Part shown: positions 57,746 to 64,000 of the stretch, in pieces | Layout of the letters: the number at the start of each line of letters is the position of its first letter | Position numbering within the stretch: the first letter of the stretch is position 1 | Made by a program: the position numbers and the translations under genes | Assembly: GCF_031801495.1 (NCBI RefSeq) | Contig: NZ_JAOEGC010000001.1 | Location: forward strand, 620,001-684,000 | DNA length: 64,000 nucleotides | Source of the DNA: Agrobacterium tumefaciens_K | Lineage (GTDB): Bacteria > Pseudomonadota > Alphaproteobacteria > Rhizobiales > Rhizobiaceae | Direction of reading: 5' to 3' | The notes under the pieces: generated by a model | Database searches by the model: none | What the model saw: the letters and a program-made list of their open reading frames with translations, nothing else | Told to the model about the DNA's origin: nothing

Positions 57746-59926
57746 CTAGCGATGCAGATCGAACCGGTCCAGGTTCGTGACCTTCGTCCATGCTGCAACG
57801 AAGTCGTCGACGAACTTCTGTTTCGCGTCGGAGCTGGCGTAGACTTCTGCCAGGGCGCGAAGGATCGAGTTCGAACCGAAGACGAGATCGACACGCGTGC
57901 CGAGCCACTTCAGCTTGCCGGTCTTGCGATCCGTTCCTTCGAACAGATTCTGGGCGTCGGACGTCGCCTTCCACTGCGTGGACATATCGAGCAGGTTGAC
58001 GAAAAAGTCGTTGGTCAGCGTGCCGGGCCTGTCGGTAAGCACGCCATGGGTCGAACCATCCGTGTTGATGTTGATCGCACGCAGACCACCCAGCAGTACG
58101 GTCAGTTCCGGTGCGGTCAAGGTCAGCTTCTGCGCATGATCGATCAGCAGCACTTCAGCCGGAGTGGTCGAGGACGCCTTCTGGAAGTTGCGGAAGCCAT
58201 CTGCAACCGGCTCCATTCCTGCAAACGACTCCGCATCGGTCTGTGCCTCGGACGCATCGGAACGGCCAGGTGTGAAGGGTATCGTTACGTCATGTCCGGC
58301 GGCCTTTGCAGCCTGTTCGACACCGGTATTGCCAGCCAGCACGATTAGGTCCGCGAGTGACAGCTTCTTTCCGCCGCGTGCGTCTGCGTTGAATGCCGTC
58401 TGGATATCTTCCAGCACCTTGAGAACACGCGCAAGCTGTTCTGGCCGGTTGCCTTCCCAATCCTTCTGCGGGGCGAGGCGGATGCGAGCGCCGTTAACAC
58501 CGCCACGTTTGTCACCACCGCGGAAGGTCGACGACGCAGCCCAGGCCGTGCCGACGAGTTCGGATACCGTCAGGCCGGATTCCAGCAGTTTCACCTTGAG
58601 CGCGGCGATATCGGCTGTATCGACCAGCGGGTGATCGACCGCTGGAACAGGATCTTGCCAGATCAGCTCTTCCTTCGGCACTTCCGGCCCGATGTAACGG
58701 GCGCGCGGGCCGAGGTCGCGGTGGGTCAGCTTGAACCATGCCCGCGCAAAGGCTTCAGCGAAAGCCTGCGGGTTTTCGAGGAAGCGACGGGAGATCTTTT
58801 CGTAAGCCGGGTCGAGACGCAGCGACAGGTCGGTGGTCAGCATCGTCGGCTTGTGCTTCTTCGAAGGATCGTGCGCGTCGGGAATGATCGCGTCGGCATC
58901 CTTGGCTTCCCACTGGATCGCACCGGCGGGGCTGCGTGTCTGCACCCACTCGTATTTGAACAGGTTTTCAAAGAAGAAGTTGCTCCACTGCGCGGGTGTC
59001 TGCGTCCACGTGACTTCCAGGCCGCTGCCTATGGTATCCGCGCCGTGTCCCGTACCATAGTTGCTTGCCCAGCCAAGACCCTGTGCCTCGATGGGTGATG
59101 CTTCCGGATCCGGTCCCTTGTGCGATTCCGCAGAAGCGCCGTGCGTTTTGCCGAAGGTATGTCCGCCAGCGATCAGCGCTACGGTTTCCTCGTCGTTCAT
59201 CGCCATGCGCTTGAAGGTTTCGCGGATGAATGCGGCGGCGGAAATCGGATCACCGTTCGCGCCCGGACCTTCCGGGTTGACGTAGATCAGGCCCATTTCT
59301 GTCGCGCCGAGGGATTTGTCGAAGCTCTCAAGCGGGCGATGGGTGAGCCAGGTGGTTTCGGAACCCCAGTTGACGTCGAGATCCGGCTCCCAGGTGTCTT
59401 CGCGACCAGCAGCAAAGCCGAAGGTGCGGAAGCCCATGGTTTCCAGCGCCACGTTGCCGGTCAGGATCAGAAGGTCGGCCCAGGAAATCTGCTGGCCGTA
59501 TTTCTGTTTGATCGGCCACAGCAGACGGCGCGACTTGTCGATGTTCACGTTATCCGGCCAGCTGTTGAGCGGCGCAAAACGCTGCTGTCCACGACCACCG
59601 CCACCGCGCCCGTCGCTGAGACGATAGGTTCCCGCAGCGTGCCAGGACATGCGGACAAACTGAGGGCCATAGTGACCAAAGTCGGCCGGCCACCAGTCCT
59701 GTGAATCCGTCATCAGCTTGCGTAGGTCGTTCTTGAGCGCTTCATAGTCGAGTTTCGCGAATTCCTCGCGATAGTTGAAAGACTGGCCCAGCGGATCGGA
59801 TTTTGTCGAATGCTGGTTCAGCAGATCGACGCGAAGCTGATTTGGCCACCAGTCCTGATTCTGGACGGCGCGCGCGGGCTTGCCGGATGCGGCCCCTGAA
59901 AATGGACATTTTGCTTCGTCTGTCAT
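57746..59926 (-). CDS. katG: Catalase-peroxidase
   Basis: A 726-residue haem enzyme removing H2O2 by catalase and peroxidase activity. The distal site is FVRMSWHAAGTYR (Arg, Trp and His), the proximal haem His is in IAGGHTFGKTHG, and the Tyr of the Met-Tyr-Trp adduct lies in GLIYVNPEGP. The C-terminal domain repeats the fold without haem ligands, as in all KatG. Its start overlaps the stop of a Fur-family gene (ATGA), giving peroxide- or metal-dependent coupled control as in mycobacterial furA-katG. AGGAAG lies upstream of the ATG within the fur-like gene. Confidence 0.97.
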   Translation of the reverse strand: MTDEAKCPFSGAASGKPARAVQNQDWWPNQLRVDLLNQHSTKSDPLGQSFNYREEFAKLDYEALKNDLRKLMTDSQDWWPADFGHYGPQFVRMSWHAAGTYRLSDGRGGGGRGQQRFAPLNSWPDNVNIDKSRRLLWPIKQKYGQQISWADLLILTGNVALETMGFRTFGFAAGREDTWEPDLDVNWGSETTWLTHRPLESFDKSLGATEMGLIYVNPEGPGANGDPISAAAFIRETFKRMAMNDEETVALIAGGHTFGKTHGASAESHKGPDPEASPIEAQGLGWASNYGTGHGADTIGSGLEVTWTQTPAQWSNFFFENLFKYEWVQTRSPAGAIQWEAKDADAIIPDAHDPSKKHKPTMLTTDLSLRLDPAYEKISRRFLENPQAFAEAFARAWFKLTHRDLGPRARYIGPEVPKEELIWQDPVPAVDHPLVDTADIAALKVKLLESGLTVSELVGTAWAASSTFRGGDKRGGVNGARIRLAPQKDWEGNRPEQLARVLKVLEDIQTAFNADARGGKKLSLADLIVLAGNTGVEQAAKAAGHDVTIPFTPGRSDASEAQTDAESFAGMEPVADGFRNFQKASSTTPAEVLLIDHAQKLTLTAPELTVLLGGLRAININTDGSTHGVLTDRPGTLTNDFFVNLLDMSTQWKATSDAQNLFEGTDRKTGKLKWLGTRVDLVFGSNSILRALAEVYASSDAKQKFVDDFVAAWTKVTNLDRFDLHR

Positions 59927-60393
59927 GGTTTAAGCTTCCTCTCTTCTATGATGGTGTCACACTCGCGGCAGATGCCGCGGAATACGATGCTGGCCTCGAT
60001 GATGCGCATGCCGTGCGTATCGGAGGGTTCCAGGCAGGGAGCATGGCCGACAACGCAATCCACATCTTCGATACGTCCGCATTGGATACACTGGACGTGA
60101 TGGTGATTGTCCTCGATGCGCGTTTCGTATCGAGCGCTGGCCGAGTCTGGCAGATTGATGCGGCGGATAAGGCCTATGGCCGAAAGATCCTGAACAATCA
60201 GGTGAACCGCCTGCAGCGAAATTGTCGGCAGCGGTAAGCGAACGGCCTGAAAAATGGTTTCGGCATCCGCGTGCGGATGATGGTGCAGGTAATCCAGAAC
60301 AGCGACGCGCTGCGACGTGGCGCGTAATCCTTTGGTCCTCAGGACTTGCGGCCATTCGTGTGCATGAATGTGGGGGTGGTGCGTTTGATCCAT
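59923..60393 (-). CDS. Fur-family regulator upstream of katG (FurA/PerR-like)
   Basis: A 156-residue metal-dependent repressor. The winged HTH (LRATSQRVAVLDYLHHHPHA, ISLQAVHLIVQDLSAIGLIR) is followed by the dimerisation domain with metal ligands in ETRIEDNHHHVQCIQCGRIE and the second Cys pair CRECD. A His-rich N-terminus (MDQTHHPHIHAHEW) may add a metal site. The usual recognition-helix sequence of Fur (TVYRAL) is changed to LQAVHLI, so DNA specificity may differ. It is the first gene of the katG operon and probably represses it until peroxide is sensed. Confidence 0.9.
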   Translation of the reverse strand: MDQTHHPHIHAHEWPQVLRTKGLRATSQRVAVLDYLHHHPHADAETIFQAVRLPLPTISLQAVHLIVQDLSAIGLIRRINLPDSASARYETRIEDNHHHVQCIQCGRIEDVDCVVGHAPCLEPSDTHGMRIIEASIVFRGICRECDTIIEERKLKP

Positions 60394-60462
60394 GGGCGCA
60401 GAATACCCATAGTTTTTAGTAATTCAATACAGCGATCTCATAAAATCTGTATCCAGAGCCTA

Positions 60463-60480
60463 AATGACGCATCCGTCATT
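60463..60480. promoter_or_regulatory. Palindrome upstream of the fur-katG operon
   Basis: AATGACG and CGTCATT flank CATC (7-bp perfect arms), about 70 bases before the fur-like start codon. It is a candidate operator, or a hairpin at the end of the rhamnose transcript. The rest of 60394-60625 holds no gene. Confidence 0.4.
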
Positions 60481-60625
60481 GCTGGATCGCCTGAGAAACA
60501 GGGTGATTTGCCTGTGTAACGTGTGACGAAAAAAGCTCGCTGCGTCCCACGGAGCTGCTGAAAGAAATTCAGCGAGAGCCGTTATGGGGCGCAGGGAGCG
60601 GTAGAAGAATGGGTGTTGTCGGGTA

Positions 60626-61918
60626 TCAGACGATGCCGCCTGAGCCGCCTTTCGATTGAGGGCGCTGGGCTGCGACCTGGGTGCGATAACCGCTTGCCCG
60701 ATAGGTGGCGATGGGATCGATGGCGCCGCCTGCCAGCTGCCTTGCCTTTGCGAGAATGGGTTCCACATCGGTGCGGTAAGCGCGTTTCAGTGTATCGGAT
60801 GCCATCAGCGCGTCGTTATCCTGCTGGAAACCATCCAGTGCCTTGCGGTCAACGAGGAGCGCCTGCGCATAGGCACGGCGGATTTCGTTGGCGCTGGAGA
60901 TCAGGCTTTCGATCGGATCCGTCACGTTGTGCGACTGGTCGATCATATGGGCGGGATGAAACCCTTTGACGCCGCGATGCTCGGCATCCACGAGTTCGTT
61001 GAACACAAGGAACAGGCGGTAGGGTTCGATGGCGCCGGCATCCAGATCGTCGTCGCCGTATTTGCTGTCGTTGAAGTGGAAGCCGCCGAGTTTGCCGAAC
61101 TGGATGAGGCGGGCGACGATCATCTCGATATTGGTGTTCGGCGCGTGATGGCCGAGATCAACGAGGCAGAAGGCCTTCTCACCCAGCGTATTGGCGATGA
61201 GGTAGTTGGTACCCCAGTCCTGAACGACGGTCGAATAGAAGGCCGGTTCATACATCTTGTGTTCGGAAAAGATGCGCCAGTCATCAGGCAGAGCATTGTA
61301 GATGTCGGCCATCGCCGACAGATAACGCTCGAAGCTTCTGGTGAAACTGCTCTGGCCGGGGAAGTTGGAACCGTCACCCACCCAGACCGTCAGTGCCTTG
61401 GAGCCGATGGCCTTGCCGATCTCGATGCATTCGATGTTGTGTTCCACCGCCTGGCGGCGGGTTGCCGCGTCGGTATGGCTGAGGGACCCGTATTTGTAGG
61501 AATGGCTCTGATCCGGCGCATCTGAAAACGTGTTGGAATTCATGGCGTCGAATCCAAGTCCCAGTGCATCCGCATGGGCTTTGAGCTTCTTCGGGTCTTC
61601 CTTGTCCCACGGAATGTGGAGCGATACGGTCGGCGTTGCGCGGGTCAGTTCGTTGATGACGGCGCAATCGTCAAGCTTGTCGAAAATGCCACGCGGCTCG
61701 CCCTCGCCGGGGAAGCGGGCAAAACGGGTTCCTCCGGTGCCGACGCCCCATGAGGGAACGGCGACGAAAAACTCCGAAACCGTTCTTGTGATCGCGTCGA
61801 TATCGATGTTGCGGCGGGCAAGCTGGTTTCCAAGCGCCTCGTAGTCGTCGTTCAGTGCCGCAATACGCCTGTCGTTTTCATGCGCAACGACATCGGCTGC
61901 AATTTTCGTGTCCGTCAT
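60626..61918 (-). CDS. rhaI: L-rhamnose isomerase
   Basis: A 430-residue xylose-isomerase-fold enzyme converting L-rhamnose to L-rhamnulose, of the RhaI type of rhizobia and Pseudomonas. Metal- and substrate-binding segments are VSLHIPWDK, LTVWVGDGSNFPGQSSFTRS, IFSEHKMYEPAFYSTVVQDW, CLVDLGHHAPNTNIE and GGFHFNDSKYGDDDLDAG. GGGGAGGAAGAG precedes the ATG. It follows rhaD by 51 bases on the same strand, so both belong to one L-rhamnose utilisation operon whose other genes lie beyond the window. Confidence 0.96.
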   Translation of the reverse strand: MTDTKIAADVVAHENDRRIAALNDDYEALGNQLARRNIDIDAITRTVSEFFVAVPSWGVGTGGTRFARFPGEGEPRGIFDKLDDCAVINELTRATPTVSLHIPWDKEDPKKLKAHADALGLGFDAMNSNTFSDAPDQSHSYKYGSLSHTDAATRRQAVEHNIECIEIGKAIGSKALTVWVGDGSNFPGQSSFTRSFERYLSAMADIYNALPDDWRIFSEHKMYEPAFYSTVVQDWGTNYLIANTLGEKAFCLVDLGHHAPNTNIEMIVARLIQFGKLGGFHFNDSKYGDDDLDAGAIEPYRLFLVFNELVDAEHRGVKGFHPAHMIDQSHNVTDPIESLISSANEIRRAYAQALLVDRKALDGFQQDNDALMASDTLKRAYRTDVEPILAKARQLAGGAIDPIATYRASGYRTQVAAQRPQSKGGSGGIV

Positions 61919-61969
61919 CTCTTCCTCCCCGGCAATGGCGGCTCCTCTGCCGCCGATCCGCCGTCTTTC

Positions 61970-64000
61970 CTATCGTGTGAAGCTCTGGGCGTTTCCGGCA
62001 TCGACGTTGATGATGTTGCCGGTCGACTTGGCGGAGGCGTCGGAGGCCAGGAAGTAGATCGCCTCGGCGATGTCTTCAGGAAAGACGTTGAGCTTCAGCA
62101 TCGAGCGCTTGCGGTAATGTTCCTCGAGGTCATCCACCTCGATCTTGGAGGAGGCTGCCCGCTGTTCACGCCATTCGCCGCTCCAGATCTTCGAGCCGCG
62201 CAGAACCGCGTCCGGATTGACAGTGTTGACGCGAATGCCCGCATCCGCGCCCTCGAGAGCGAGGCATCGGGCAAGGTGAATTTCCGCTGCCTTGGCAGTG
62301 CAATAGGCGGACGCGTTGGGTGAGGAGGCCAGACCGTTTTTCGATGCGACGAAAACGACGTTTCCGCCGAGGTTCTGACGCCGCAGCAGGCGGAATGCCT
62401 CCCGCGAGACGAGGAAGTAACCGGTCGCCAGAATGTCGATGTTCTTGTTCCACATCGCAAGTGTGGTGTCTTCGACCGGTGCCGAGGAGGCAATGCCCGC
62501 ATTCGACACAAGAATGTCGATTCCTCCGAATTCGACGCTCGCCTCCACAAAGGCGGATATCACGGCATCTTCCTTGGTCACGTCCAGCTTTACGGTGCGA
62601 ACGGCGTCCGCGCTGAAGCGTTTTTCGAAATCGCCCCTGGTATTCTGCAGTGCGTCCTCGTCGATATCGGCCAGCACGACGCAGGCGCCTTCACTGGCGA
62701 GGCGTTCGGCTGTCGCACGACCGATGCCGCCCGCTCCACCGGTGATGAAGGCGATGCGCCCCGCCAGGCTCTTTGGTTTCGGCATGCGCTGAAGTTTTGC
62801 TTCTTCCAGCAGCCAGTATTCGATATCGAAGGCTTCCTGTTCCGGCAGTCCCTGATATTCGGAGACTGTGGATGCGCCGCGCATGACGTTGATGGCGTTG
62901 ACGTAAAACTCACCGGCGATACGAGCGGTCGCCTTGTCCTTTGCAAACGACAGCATTCCGACGCCGGGGATCAGGAAAATCACCGGGTTGGGATCGCGCA
63001 TCTTCGGCGAATTGTCGTGCTTGCATGTCTCGTAATAGCGGCTGTAATCGGCTCGATAATCTTCAAGCGCCTGATCGAGGCCCGCGACAAGCGCATCGAC
63101 GTCGGGTTTTGAGGTGTCGAGATCGAGGATCAGCGGACGGATCTTGGTGCGCAGGAAGTGGTCCGGGCAGGATGTGCCGAGCGCGCCGAGAGGTTTCAGC
63201 TCCTTTGCGTTGACGAACTCCAGCACTGCATCCTGATCGTCGAAATGGCCAAGCTTTCGCTCTTCTCGACCGATGCGGCCACGAATTTCCGGCATCAGGC
63301 GCGCTGCAATGGCGCGGCGTTCTTCAACGCCAAGATTTTTCGCAACTGCGCCACCGAAGACTGTCTTGCCTTCCGTCTCTTCGGCAAACCATTCGATTGC
63401 CCTGTTGATGATGGCAAGGGTCAGCTCGTAGCACTTCTTTGCATCGTTATCCCAGGTGAACAGGCCATGGCTTTCCAGCACCACGCCCTTGGCGGTCGGA
63501 TTGGCCTTCACGAAGGCTTCGAGGTCGAGGCCAAGCTGGAAACCGGGGCGGCGCCAGGGCAACCAGCCGATTTCGTCTCCGAAAACCTGCCGGGTGAGTT
63601 CTTTTGAATTCTTCGATGCGGCGATGGCGATGATGGCATCGGGATGCATGTGGTCGACATGATCGTAGGGGACGAAGCCGTGCAGAGGCGTATCGATGGA
63701 CGCCGCGCGCGGATTGAGGTTGAACGTGCAATGTGGCAGGAAGCCGACCATGCGGTCTTCGTCTTCTACCCCTTTGTAGATGCCTTTTAGCGCTTCAAGT
63801 TTGTCGAGATAGAGCGTGGCAAAGCCATCGAGCTTGATGGTGCCGACATCGCCGCCGGAACCCTTGACCCACATGACGCGAACTTTTTCACCTGTCAGCG
63901 GATCGGTTTCCAGAACCTTGGCAGATGTGTTGCCGCCGCCGTAGTTGGTGATGCGCTTGTCCGCGCCGAGCAGGTTGGACCGATACAGCAGCTTGCCCGG
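61970..64000 (-). CDS. rhaD: Bifunctional rhamnulose-1-phosphate aldolase/short-chain dehydrogenase (partial, 5' end outside)
   Basis: The frame stays open from the stop at 61970 to the window edge; about 676 residues are visible and the start is missing. The N-terminal class II aldolase domain includes LLYRSNLLGADKRITNYGGG, FATLYLDKL and VDHMHPDAIIA with metal-binding His residues; it splits rhamnulose-1-phosphate into dihydroxyacetone phosphate and L-lactaldehyde. The C-terminal SDR domain has FITGGAGGIGRATAERLA, LVSNAGIASSAP, the Tyr-x3-Lys active site YCTAKAAE and PDAVLRGS, and would oxidise the lactaldehyde to lactate. The fusion is typical of rhizobia and some bacilli. Confidence 0.95.
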   Translation of the reverse strand, partial: PGKLLYRSNLLGADKRITNYGGGNTSAKVLETDPLTGEKVRVMWVKGSGGDVGTIKLDGFATLYLDKLEALKGIYKGVEDEDRMVGFLPHCTFNLNPRAASIDTPLHGFVPYDHVDHMHPDAIIAIAASKNSKELTRQVFGDEIGWLPWRRPGFQLGLDLEAFVKANPTAKGVVLESHGLFTWDNDAKKCYELTLAIINRAIEWFAEETEGKTVFGGAVAKNLGVEERRAIAARLMPEIRGRIGREERKLGHFDDQDAVLEFVNAKELKPLGALGTSCPDHFLRTKIRPLILDLDTSKPDVDALVAGLDQALEDYRADYSRYYETCKHDNSPKMRDPNPVIFLIPGVGMLSFAKDKATARIAGEFYVNAINVMRGASTVSEYQGLPEQEAFDIEYWLLEEAKLQRMPKPKSLAGRIAFITGGAGGIGRATAERLASEGACVVLADIDEDALQNTRGDFEKRFSADAVRTVKLDVTKEDAVISAFVEASVEFGGIDILVSNAGIASSAPVEDTTLAMWNKNIDILATGYFLVSREAFRLLRRQNLGGNVVFVASKNGLASSPNASAYCTAKAAEIHLARCLALEGADAGIRVNTVNPDAVLRGSKIWSGEWREQRAASSKIEVDDLEEHYRKRSMLKLNVFPEDIAEAIYFLASDASAKSTGNIINVDAGNAQSFTR

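Noticed and set aside
60460..60768. Minus-strand frame of 102 codons at the end of rhaI
   Set aside because: Overlaps the 3' end of rhaI in another frame and has no ribosome-binding site.

Overview
The window looks like a chromosomal (or chromid) segment of an alphaproteobacterium of the order Hyphomicrobiales, most likely Rhizobiaceae (Agrobacterium/Rhizobium group). I base this on the G+C-rich sequence, the many peptide-type ABC uptake systems with fused double ATPases, the rhizobial-type L-rhamnose pair (an RhaI isomerase plus an aldolase fused to a short-chain dehydrogenase), and the ChvG/ExoR-free catabolic mosaic of GntR, LysR, RpiR and MarR regulators beside small operons. Genus is inference. 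No rRNA, tRNA, insertion sequence, phage gene or CRISPR array was seen.

Layout. 1-3.7 kb: the end of a Ser/Thr/Ala/Gln-rich repeat protein, a strong terminator, a TPR-linked GT41 (O-GlcNAc-transferase-like) glycosyltransferase and a UDP-galactopyranose mutase. 3.7-5.3 kb: relics of an SMP-30-like gene and of an ABC ATPase, followed by an intact RpiR regulator. 5.7-9.4 kb: a RamB/ScfR-like regulator divergent from isocitrate lyase, then a MarR regulator with two palindromes upstream. 9.7-13.4 kb: a three-subunit periplasmic FAD dehydrogenase (Tat small subunit, GMC flavoprotein with an Fe-S-type Cys motif, three-haem cytochrome c). 13.6-24.7 kb: a chemosensory region: a divergent soluble MCP-like protein, convergent with a ten-gene operon (HD-GYP regulator, STAS, CheY, CheA, CheW, MCP, CheW, CheR, CheB, ParA-like ATPase), most junctions being ATGA overlaps.

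24.7-25.8 kb holds no recognisable gene. 25.8-28.9 kb: LysR divergent from a VOC ring-cleaving dioxygenase, then a PPK2 polyphosphate kinase. 28.9-40.3 kb: a catabolic island with a complete peptide-type ABC transporter, a DapA-family aldolase, a cytoplasmic sialidase-fold protein, PdxA2, an iron alcohol dehydrogenase, a FadR-type regulator and a DUF1537 four-carbon acid sugar kinase. It probably takes up and degrades a sugar-acid conjugate through a phosphorylated tetronate.

40.6-55.2 kb: a second island with a C-S lyase (PatB/MalY), a dihydroorotase/hydantoinase-like amidohydrolase, an Asp/Glu/hydantoin racemase, a GntR-FCD regulator, a double ABC ATPase, a sulfurtransferase, and an operon of solute-binding protein, two permeases, a leaderless second binding protein, a VOC protein and an NTPase-SUMF1 fusion. 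A GTAAkATATTAC palindrome recurs before its transcription units, suggesting one regulon. This is the part of the window most likely to hold something undescribed.

55.3-64 kb: a ZntB/CorA-type transporter, a branched-chain aminotransferase, a fur-like gene translationally coupled to katG, and the rhamnose genes rhaI and rhaD, the latter cut by the window end.
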